DNA from: Armatimonadota bacterium
Lineage (GTDB): Bacteria > Armatimonadota > Zipacnadia > Zipacnadales > VGFC01
Direction: 5' to 3'
NCBI GenBank assembly: GCA_016869045.1
Contig: VGFC01000007.1
Location: 1-47,672 of the forward strand
DNA: 47,672 nucleotides
Positions 16,830 through 24,024 of this stretch are shown in pieces; within the stretch, counting starts at the first letter, position 1, and each line of letters starts with the position of its first letter. The notes beneath the pieces were generated by a model. It had not been told where the DNA came from. It saw only the letters and a program-made list of their open reading frames with translations, and searched no databases. A program made the translations under genes and the position numbers.

Positions 16830-17909
16830 TCACCCGTACGTCCCGTACCTCTTCGCCGCCTCATACATGGCGAGCACGTTCTCGGTGGGGGTGTTGTCCT
16901 GGATCTGGTGGGTAGGGGCGAGGCAGTAGCCGCCGCCGGGCATCATGACCTCGAGGGTCTCGCGGACGGTGCGGGTGACGTCCTCCACGGTGCCGTACGC
17001 GAGCGGGCCGGCGGTGCTGATGCAGCCGTGGAAGGCGAGGCGGTCGCCGAAAGCCTGCTTGAGGTGGGCGGGCGACATGTCCTTCGCCTCGGGTTGGAGC
17101 GTGTCCACGACGTCGATGCCCATCTCGATGAAGTCGTCGTAGGCCCAGCTGCTTGAGCCGCACGTGTGGATCATCACCGGGAGGTTGTGGCTCTTCGCGA
17201 GGTCGCAGAAGGGCTGATAGCGCGGGCGGATGTGTTTGCGGAACGTGTCGAGGCTGATGAGCGGGCCAATCTGCGTCCCAAGGTCCTCGCCGAGCCAGAT
17301 GAAGTCCACGCCGCCCTTGGCCGCCTCCAGGATGCGTGTAGTGACCTCCAACTGAATGCTCATTCGCCGATCCGCGAGCAGCAGCCCCGCCGACTCGTCG
17401 GTGATCAGGTCGATGAGCGTCTGCTCCATCCCTCGCAACATGCCGTTCCCATTGATGATGTCACCGAACCCCGCCGCCCCGTTGATCGCGTAGCGTTCGT
17501 ACCGCTTGCAGGCCTCAGCGATGCCCGAGTAGTCGTAGTCATCGGGCGAGGGCATCGGCCACGCGGCAACCTCCTCCACGCTCGCCTCCCGCAACGGGAA
17601 GTCGCAGAAGTCCCAGTACCCGCCCGTGTGGTGCTCGACGTAGCGCGTGCGAATGCCCCAGAGGGGATCGACGCGGCGGCCCGGCGCCTCCTCGTGCAGC
17701 CGCGGCCCGACATACGCCGCTCCGACGCCGCGGAAGTCCACCTCCAGGGCCTGCAGCAGGCCCTCGTAGTCTCCGTCCGCTAGGTCGAAGTGCTTCAGCA
17801 GCCGCCCGGTGATTCCCGGGTTGCCCGAGTAGTTCAGCGGGACCCGATCCGGCTCCCGCCTCGCGAACGCCGTCAGAACCCGATCCTTGGGGGTCACCTC
17901 AACGCTCAC
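16830..17909 (-). CDS. URO-D / MtaA-like family protein (paralogue 2)
   Basis: A 359-residue URO-D superfamily protein starting at GTG 17909 (SVEVTPKDRVLTAFARREPDRVPLN), preceded by a GGGGGGAAAGG site that forms one arm of a hairpin. HTCG at residues 248-251 (LPVMIHTCGSSSW) marks the zinc-type methyltransferase-like branch. GIDVVDTLQPEAKDM, the FHGCISTAG loop and PGGGYCLAPTHQIQDNTPTENVLAMYEAAK follow. It ends an apparent minus-strand group of xylose-isomerase-like protein, ABC exporter and this gene. As with paralogue 1, methyl or small-group transfer is more likely than uroporphyrinogen decarboxylation. Substrate unknown. Confidence 0.9.
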   Translation of the reverse strand: MSVEVTPKDRVLTAFARREPDRVPLNYSGNPGITGRLLKHFDLADGDYEGLLQALEVDFRGVGAAYVGPRLHEEAPGRRVDPLWGIRTRYVEHHTGGYWDFCDFPLREASVEEVAAWPMPSPDDYDYSGIAEACKRYERYAINGAAGFGDIINGNGMLRGMEQTLIDLITDESAGLLLADRRMSIQLEVTTRILEAAKGGVDFIWLGEDLGTQIGPLISLDTFRKHIRPRYQPFCDLAKSHNLPVMIHTCGSSSWAYDDFIEMGIDVVDTLQPEAKDMSPAHLKQAFGDRLAFHGCISTAGPLAYGTVEDVTRTVRETLEVMMPGGGYCLAPTHQIQDNTPTENVLAMYEAAKRYGTYG

Positions 17910-17916
17910 AGCCTTT

Positions 17917-17939
17917 CCCCCCTTCTGAAGGAAGGGGGG
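17917..17939 (-). promoter_or_regulatory. 9-bp hairpin overlapping the ribosome site of URO-D paralogue 2
   Basis: CCCCCCTTC (17917-17925) and GAAGGGGGG (17931-17939) pair perfectly around a five-base loop, in the 42-base gap between the ABC exporter stop (17952) and the GTG at 17909. On the minus-strand transcript the second arm runs into GGGGGGAAAGG, the likely ribosome binding site. The hairpin could lower translation of the downstream gene or protect a processed RNA end. No antiterminator partner was found. Confidence 0.55.
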
Positions 17940-17951
17940 CAGGGGGGTAGG

Positions 17952-20315
17952 CTACCCATCCACCACCTTGATCGCCGAGACCTGCCGCTGCAGCTCCACC
18001 AGCTTGTGGTACGTGCCGCGGGCCTCGAGGAGTTCGTCGTGGGTGCCCAGCTCTGCGACCTTGCCGTGCTCCAGCACGAGCAGGCGATGGGCGTTGCGCA
18101 GCGTGCTGAGCCGGTGGGCAATGGCGAAGGTGGTGCGCCCGGTGATGAGGCGCCCGATGGCCTCCTGAATCTGCTGCTCAGTCTCGGTGTCCACCGAGGC
18201 GGTCGCCTCGTCCAGGATGAGGATCGCCGGGTCGTGGAGGATCGCGCGGGCGATGCTGATGCGCTGCCGCTCGCCGCCGCTCAGTCGCGCCCCGCGCTCG
18301 CCGACGACCGTGTCGTACCCATCGGGCATGCGGATGATGAACTCGTGCGCGTTGGCTGCGCGAGCGGCACGGATGATCTCCTCCGGCGTGGCGGTCGGCT
18401 TGCCGTAGGCGATGTTCTCGGCGATGCCCCCGTTGAACAGGAACGGCTCCTGCAGCACCGCGCCGATCTGGCTGCGCAGGTCGGTCAGGCGCATGTTCTT
18501 CACGTCCACCGCATCGATCTCGATGGTACCGTCGTCCACGTCGTAGAACCGGCAGATCAGGTTGATGAGCGTGCTCTTGCCCGCCCCGGAGTGACCGACC
18601 AGGCCGATCATCTCGCCCGGCTGCACATCCAGCGTGATGTGCTGCAGGACCGGCACCGCCTTGTCGTAGCCGAAGGTCACATCCTGGACGTTCACGTGGC
18701 CCTTGATCTTCGGCACGACCACGGCTCCCGGCTTCTCGTACTCCTCCGGCTCGGTGTCGATGATCTCAAACACGCGCTCGGCGGCGGTGAACGCGCGCTG
18801 CATCCAGTCGTTCAACCGCGTGAGGGACTGCAGTGGCCCGTAGAACATGCCCACATAGAAGAAGAACTGCATGAGCTGGCCCAGCGTGAAGCCCGTCGCC
18901 GCCACGATCCGCTGGCCGCCGATCCACCAGATCAGCAGCTGCGTCGCGGCGATCACCAACCCGATGGCGGGGAAGTAGATCGACCAGATGCGGTCCGTCC
19001 GCACGCTCGCGCGGAAGAGGTCGAACGCCCTTTCGTTGACGGAATCGACCTCGCGCTCCTCCTGGGCGAAGGCCTTCACGACCCGCACGCCGGAGATCGC
19101 CTCGTTGATGCGCGAGAAGAGCTTCGACCAGCGGTGCCACAGCCGGTGGTACATGCGACGCACGCGGCGCCAGAAGAACGAGGTCGCCAGGACGATGATC
19201 GGGGCCGGGATCATCACGTAGATCGCCAGCCGCCAGTCCGTGACGAACAGCATCGTCGCGATGCCGAGCACCAGGAGCCCGTCGCGGACGATCACCTCGG
19301 CGCCCTCGGCGACCATGTGCTGGATGTAATCGCTATCGCGCGTGATGCGCGACATCAGCCCGCCCGTCTCCTTCTTGTCGAAGAACTTCATCGCGAGGTG
19401 CTGCATGGCGTTGTAGAGCTGGCTGCGCACGTCGAAGGTGATCCGGCCGCCCAGCCAGACCATCACATACCCGTGCGTCATCGTCAGCAGCGTGGCACCG
19501 ATCCGCACCAACACGAGGAGCACGAGGATTTGCGCCAGCAGGGCCAGCCGCTCCACCGAGGTCGGCGAGCCGGCCGTCGCGGGTACGTTGATGACCTTGT
19601 CGATGAGCCGCCGCATCAACGTGGGCGGGACCAACTCCAGCCCCGCCGACCCGAACGACACGAGCAGCGCGAACAGCGCCACACACCAGTAGGGCTTCAA
19701 GTAGGTGAAGAGCCGGCGGATGATCTGCCCGCGCGGCACGCAGGCCGGGCAGTTGGACGACCACGGCGGCAGAATCCGCCCGCACTTCTCGCAGACCTTC
19801 TCGTCCTCCGCCGGCTTGACCAGCCGCTCGATGTCGATTTCCTTCTCCGACTTCGTCCAGTCATCCAGCGCCCGCGAGAGCTTGCCGAACGCCGCCGCAT
19901 GGGTCTGCGTGTACCCGATCACGTCAACCGGCTGGCCGTCCATCGTGACCTGCAGGACGGCGCGACCGACCAGCATCTCGACGGTTGAGCCTTCGACGTC
20001 CTTCAGGGAGATGACCGTGCGGGGAGCGCCGTCGCCTTCGGCATCCGGCCCGAAGACCATGAGCTGCGACGACGTGACCACCAGCCACTGGCGGCCGAAG
20101 GTGCCCTCGGGCCCGAGGTCGGACTCGGCGACCAGCAGCAGGCGCTCGTCCCCCTCCAGGAGAGACTGCACCCGCTCGCGCAGGCCGCCGTCAACGTCCT
20201 CGCCCGGTGTGATAGCTACCCGATCGGGCAGGTCAGATTGCGCGAGTTTCCGGTTCCTTGGCACAGTTACGTATACGCCCACTCTGCAGCCGAGGTTCGT
20301 TCGGCCGCAGTTCAA
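17952..20315 (-). CDS. ABC exporter with PH-like and zinc-ribbon N-terminal extension
   Basis: A 787-residue ABC half-transporter. Residues about 25-150 form an extra N-terminal domain resembling a PH-like/lipid-contact fold (LLLVAESDLGPEGTFGRQWLVVTSSQL). A CEKCGRILPPWSSNCPAC zinc ribbon follows near residue 175. The six-helix ABCB-type membrane domain starts at FTYLKPYWCVALF. The ATPase domain has Walker A GLVGHSGAGKST, Q-loop GAVLQEPFLF, signature LSGGERQRISIARA, Walker B ILILDEATASVDTE and H-loop IAHRLS. As a homodimer it would export a lipid or hydrophobic compound. The start is uncertain: TTG 20315 and GTG 20282 or 20264 all lack a clear ribosome site. It lies 43 bases after the isomerase gene. 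Confidence 0.92.
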   Translation of the reverse strand: MNCGRTNLGCRVGVYVTVPRNRKLAQSDLPDRVAITPGEDVDGGLRERVQSLLEGDERLLLVAESDLGPEGTFGRQWLVVTSSQLMVFGPDAEGDGAPRTVISLKDVEGSTVEMLVGRAVLQVTMDGQPVDVIGYTQTHAAAFGKLSRALDDWTKSEKEIDIERLVKPAEDEKVCEKCGRILPPWSSNCPACVPRGQIIRRLFTYLKPYWCVALFALLVSFGSAGLELVPPTLMRRLIDKVINVPATAGSPTSVERLALLAQILVLLVLVRIGATLLTMTHGYVMVWLGGRITFDVRSQLYNAMQHLAMKFFDKKETGGLMSRITRDSDYIQHMVAEGAEVIVRDGLLVLGIATMLFVTDWRLAIYVMIPAPIIVLATSFFWRRVRRMYHRLWHRWSKLFSRINEAISGVRVVKAFAQEEREVDSVNERAFDLFRASVRTDRIWSIYFPAIGLVIAATQLLIWWIGGQRIVAATGFTLGQLMQFFFYVGMFYGPLQSLTRLNDWMQRAFTAAERVFEIIDTEPEEYEKPGAVVVPKIKGHVNVQDVTFGYDKAVPVLQHITLDVQPGEMIGLVGHSGAGKSTLINLICRFYDVDDGTIEIDAVDVKNMRLTDLRSQIGAVLQEPFLFNGGIAENIAYGKPTATPEEIIRAARAANAHEFIIRMPDGYDTVVGERGARLSGGERQRISIARAILHDPAILILDEATASVDTETEQQIQEAIGRLITGRTTFAIAHRLSTLRNAHRLLVLEHGKVAELGTHDELLEARGTYHKLVELQRQVSAIKVVDG

Positions 20316-20358
20316 CAGACCCAGACGGGCAGAGATCGCAGGTGCGGGCCCGTATCTC

Positions 20359-21510
20359 CTATCTCTCCAGCTTCATCATCGACGACAGGCCCTTGGCCTT
20401 CGGGTATCTCGCCCGGATGAGGGCGGCTTCGATGTAGCCGCGGGCCTTGTCGGGGTGGTTCGTGGCCCAGACGATGGCCTCGTGATCGAGGGAGTCGATC
20501 CGGTCATTCATGGCCTTCATCGCGTCCATGCAGTTCAGCAGGGCCTGGCGGGCCGGCATCCGCTCCGGGTTGAGGTCCAGGCCGAAGTACCCTTGGTAGC
20601 CGTGCATCTTGAGGACATACAGCGCGGCCTCGGTCTGCTCGGGGCTGACGACGCCGACGTTGAGGTCCTGGTCGTAGTTGCCCAGGGGCTGCGAGTTCCA
20701 GTGCGTGTGCGCGAGGCGGCCGTACTCCAGGATCAGACTCAGCGCGCTCGGCAAGTCCTCGAAGCCCATGTGCACGTGCCCGACCTCCGGGTTGAGGCAC
20801 ACCATCGCGTGGCCCTTGTCCAGGAGCTTCGTGTTCGTCGGGTTCTTCAGCAGGCTCTCGGTCCGCATCCCCATCAGCAGGCCCTCGGGCGTCGTCCCGT
20901 AGAGAATGTGCCCGCGCGGCTCGTAGGGCTTTGGCTCCTCGGCCACGCGCACGCCCGGCACGGTGTCCATCGCCTCCGCCAGGCCCTCGCAGAACCTCCG
21001 CCTTGCCGAGGCGAGGTCGTAACCGAACGGGTTCTCGTACCCATCGATGCCCGGCCATGTCACCGCGATCTCGACGTCGAGGCGCTTGCACATCTGAAGC
21101 GTCTCGATGGTGCGCTGGATCGCCGCCTTGCGCGCGCGGGGGATGGGGGAGGAGAGCGCGCCCCACTCGAACTGCTTGTCGAAGAAGATGAACGGGGCCA
21201 GCATCACGAGCTTCATGCCGGTGTCCTTCATGAAGCTCACCCACAGGTCCATGTTCTTCTCGGAGACCTCGTTGGGGTAGTGCGCCTCCAGGCCGCACAG
21301 GCCGTACGGCTTCAGGCCGGCGGCGATCTCCATGATCTCTTCCATCGAGAGCTTCCGGTCGAGGTACATGTCGTGGAAGCGCCCGCCGCCCGGCGCAAAG
21401 AACCACACGCCGGCCGAGAACTTCAGGTTCAGCGAGAACTCGTTGAGCTGCTTCACCATCGCCGCCGGTGACTTCAGCTTCGCCTGGGGGCGTAGGTCAA
21501 CGAAAGCCAT
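20359..21510 (-). CDS. Xylose-isomerase-like TIM-barrel sugar isomerase
   Basis: The ATG at 21510, after AAGGAG, gives 383 residues; the open frame upstream is arginine/glycine-rich and not protein-like. The sequence follows the XylA/AP-endonuclease-2 TIM barrel: KFSAGVWFFAPGGGRF, GLCGLEAHYPNEV, the metal-ligand strands HAMVCLNPEVGHVHM and AHTHWNSQPLGNYDQDLNVG, and FGLDLNPER. The WN/DQDLNVG region resembles actinobacterial-type xylose isomerase, but the protein is divergent enough that substrate (xylose, rhamnose or another aldose) is not certain. It is cytoplasmic, and divergent from the DUF4838 glycosidase-like gene across 155 bases, suggesting shared regulation. Confidence 0.85.
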   Translation of the reverse strand: MAFVDLRPQAKLKSPAAMVKQLNEFSLNLKFSAGVWFFAPGGGRFHDMYLDRKLSMEEIMEIAAGLKPYGLCGLEAHYPNEVSEKNMDLWVSFMKDTGMKLVMLAPFIFFDKQFEWGALSSPIPRARKAAIQRTIETLQMCKRLDVEIAVTWPGIDGYENPFGYDLASARRRFCEGLAEAMDTVPGVRVAEEPKPYEPRGHILYGTTPEGLLMGMRTESLLKNPTNTKLLDKGHAMVCLNPEVGHVHMGFEDLPSALSLILEYGRLAHTHWNSQPLGNYDQDLNVGVVSPEQTEAALYVLKMHGYQGYFGLDLNPERMPARQALLNCMDAMKAMNDRIDSLDHEAIVWATNHPDKARGYIEAALIRARYPKAKGLSSMMKLER

Positions 21511-21665
21511 CTGGGGCACTCCTTCTGGGCCTGCCATGCCACGGGCTCCGGCCCGCTGCTTCGCTGATTCGCCATTCCCGGCGCCGCACCTGCACGCTCC
21601 GAGGAGTGAAGGAGCCGGCCCTCGTCGAACAGGGGCATGGACCCACCGAAAGGGGATCACACACG

Positions 21666-24023
21666 ATGCGACGCTACGCGCTCAGCGCTCTGATCACTGT
21701 CCTGCTCTGTGCCCAGGGCTCCGCCGCCACCCTCGCCACGGGTGGGCAGGCTCGGGTCGCGATCGTCCGCGCCGCCGACGCCTCGCCCGCCGAGCTGACC
21801 GCCGCCGCTGAGCTGGCCGAGTACCTGGGCAAGGCGACGGGCGGGCGGTTTGCGGTTACCGACGAGGGCGACGGCAGCGGGCGGGCAGTCTACGTCGGGC
21901 CGACGCGCTTCGCGGCCGAGCATGGCATCGACGCGGGCGCGCTAGGGCCCGAGGAGTGGGTCATCCGCACCGTCGGTGACAGCCTCGTGATCGTCGGCGG
22001 CCGTCCCCGGGGGACGCTGTACGGCGTGTATCGTTTCCTCGAGGACGTCGTCGGCGTGCACTGGTGGAACGCCTACCGCGAGACCGTGCCAAACCGGCCG
22101 ACGCTCGATGTCGGCAACCTCGACCTCCGCGGCAAGCCGGTGCTGCGGTACCGAGACATCTACATGCTGTATGCCGACGATGGCGGGCGCTACGCCGCGC
22201 GCAACCGGCTGAACCGCCAGGGCGACGCGGGCATCGAGGGCGAGTACGGCGGCGACATGGGCTACGGTCCCCCGTACCATGTCCACACCTTCTACATGTA
22301 CGTCCCGCCCAAGGAGTACTTCGCGCAGCACCCCGAGTGGTTCTCGCTCATCGACGGCGAACGCAAGGGTGATGGATACTACCAGCTCTGCCTGACGAAC
22401 CAGGCCCTGCGGGACCTCATGGTGCAGAGGCTGAGGGCGTACATCGACAGCTCGCGCGCCGAGGCGGAGAAAGCCGGCAAGCCGCCGCCCGTGGTCTATG
22501 ACATCTCCCAGAACGACTGGGGTGGTGAGTGCCAGTGCGATTCCTGCCAGGCAATCGCGAAGGCCGAGGAATCCGGAGCCGGCCCGCTACTCGACTTCCT
22601 GAACTACATCGCCGACGCGGTCAAGGACGAGTACCCGGACGTCTACATCGACACCCTCGCGTACACGTACACGCAGAAGGCCCCCAAGACCATCAAGCCG
22701 CGCGACAACCTCATCATCCGCCTCTGCGATACAGGGAGCAACTTCACGCGCTCCATCACCGACCCCGAGAACGAAGCCTTCCGCGAGCACCTCTCCAGCT
22801 GGGCCAAGATCGCCAAGAACCTGCGCATCTGGGACTACGCGGTGAGCTATGCGCCCTACTACGGGCTCCCGCTACCGACGGTGCACACCTACCCGATGGA
22901 TTACCGCTTCTACGCGGAGCACAACGTCGAGGGCGTCTTCACGGAGCACGAGTACACGATCCTCGCCGACTGGCGCGACCTGAAGATCTGGATGATGATG
23001 AAGCTGCTGGAGGACCCGTACCAGGACTACGACAAGTTGGTGACCACCTTCACCGACGGGTTCTACGGCGCGGCGGGCAGGCGGGTCCGCGAGTACCTGA
23101 CGAAGCTGGAGGCTGCCTCCGCCGAGAAGATCAGCTACCTGAGCATGGGCGCCTCGCCGCCGAACTACCGCTATCTCGACCTCGCCTTCGTGACTGAAGC
23201 GCAGGGCCTCTTCGACCGGGCGGAAGCCGCCGTGCAGGCCGACGCGGAAGTGCTGCAGCGCGTGCGACACGCCCGCCTGCCGCTGGACCGGGCTGCGGTC
23301 GTCCGCTACCCGGCTCTCATGCGGGAGTGGCTGGCTCTCGGCAAGCCGCCCGACGAGATGCCTCTCAACCGAGACGCCATCGCCAGGCGCTATCAGCAGA
23401 CGTGGCACGAGCAGACCAACCTGCGGCTGCCCGAGAACCAGCGCGCGGCGGAGCGCGACCGGTGCGACGCGGAGGTGGCTGCGCTGACCTCCCGCAAGGC
23501 ATACGTCCCGCTGCCGGAGCGCTTCCGCAACCTCCCGCCGGGCACCGTGTTCGACTTCACCGCCGATGCGACGCGCAACTGGCAGGACATCGTGAAGGTG
23601 ATCCCCGCCGACACCGAGAGCGGCGTCACCAACCGCCTCGAACTCACCGATGGCCTCCTGCAGACCGATGGCGCCGGCCAGAGCTACGCGCTCCCCATGC
23701 CCTGGGGCCTCTACGACCAGGTCAACAAGCTAGGCGCCGGCGGCACGCCGATCAGGCCCGAGGACGTGCGCGGCCCCGGCTATCACTGGTACAAGATGGG
23801 CGTCCACAAGATCGTGCCCTCCCACTACCTCTACTTCTTCTGGAGTTGGATCATCCAGCTCGACATCGACAGCGTCATCGACCCGAGGAACCCGGACACG
23901 CAGTTCGAGGTCTGGGCGAACATCGCGTTCGAGGGTCCCGGCTTCCCGCACGGGGCGGCTGGGGACAGGAACGCGATCTGCGTGGAGCGCGTGGTGTTGG
24001 TCAAAGCAACGGAGGGCAGGTGA
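21666..24023 (+). CDS. Exported DUF4838 / alpha-glucuronidase-like protein
   Basis: The ATG at 21666 gives 785 residues with a signal peptide (MRRYALSALITVLLCAQGSA). Residues about 25-120 are the N-terminal domain shared with GH67 alpha-glucuronidases (AELAEYLGKATGGRF, YVGPTRFAAEHG, GTLYGVYRFLEDVVGVHWW). A DUF4838 TIM-barrel-like region follows, with YDISQNDWGGECQCDSCQAI, VYIDTLAYTYTQ, IIRLCDTGSNF and GVFTEHEY. The tail contains a beta-sandwich. DUF4838 proteins are predicted glycosidases of uncertain activity; the ECQCDSC motif is typical. The GH2 gene starts one base after the stop, so translation is tightly coupled and a joint role in oligosaccharide breakdown is likely. Confidence 0.9.
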   Translation: MRRYALSALITVLLCAQGSAATLATGGQARVAIVRAADASPAELTAAAELAEYLGKATGGRFAVTDEGDGSGRAVYVGPTRFAAEHGIDAGALGPEEWVIRTVGDSLVIVGGRPRGTLYGVYRFLEDVVGVHWWNAYRETVPNRPTLDVGNLDLRGKPVLRYRDIYMLYADDGGRYAARNRLNRQGDAGIEGEYGGDMGYGPPYHVHTFYMYVPPKEYFAQHPEWFSLIDGERKGDGYYQLCLTNQALRDLMVQRLRAYIDSSRAEAEKAGKPPPVVYDISQNDWGGECQCDSCQAIAKAEESGAGPLLDFLNYIADAVKDEYPDVYIDTLAYTYTQKAPKTIKPRDNLIIRLCDTGSNFTRSITDPENEAFREHLSSWAKIAKNLRIWDYAVSYAPYYGLPLPTVHTYPMDYRFYAEHNVEGVFTEHEYTILADWRDLKIWMMMKLLEDPYQDYDKLVTTFTDGFYGAAGRRVREYLTKLEAASAEKISYLSMGASPPNYRYLDLAFVTEAQGLFDRAEAAVQADAEVLQRVRHARLPLDRAAVVRYPALMREWLALGKPPDEMPLNRDAIARRYQQTWHEQTNLRLPENQRAAERDRCDAEVAALTSRKAYVPLPERFRNLPPGTVFDFTADATRNWQDIVKVIPADTESGVTNRLELTDGLLQTDGAGQSYALPMPWGLYDQVNKLGAGGTPIRPEDVRGPGYHWYKMGVHKIVPSHYLYFFWSWIIQLDIDSVIDPRNPDTQFEVWANIAFEGPGFPHGAAGDRNAICVERVVLVKATEGR

Positions 24024-24024
24024 G

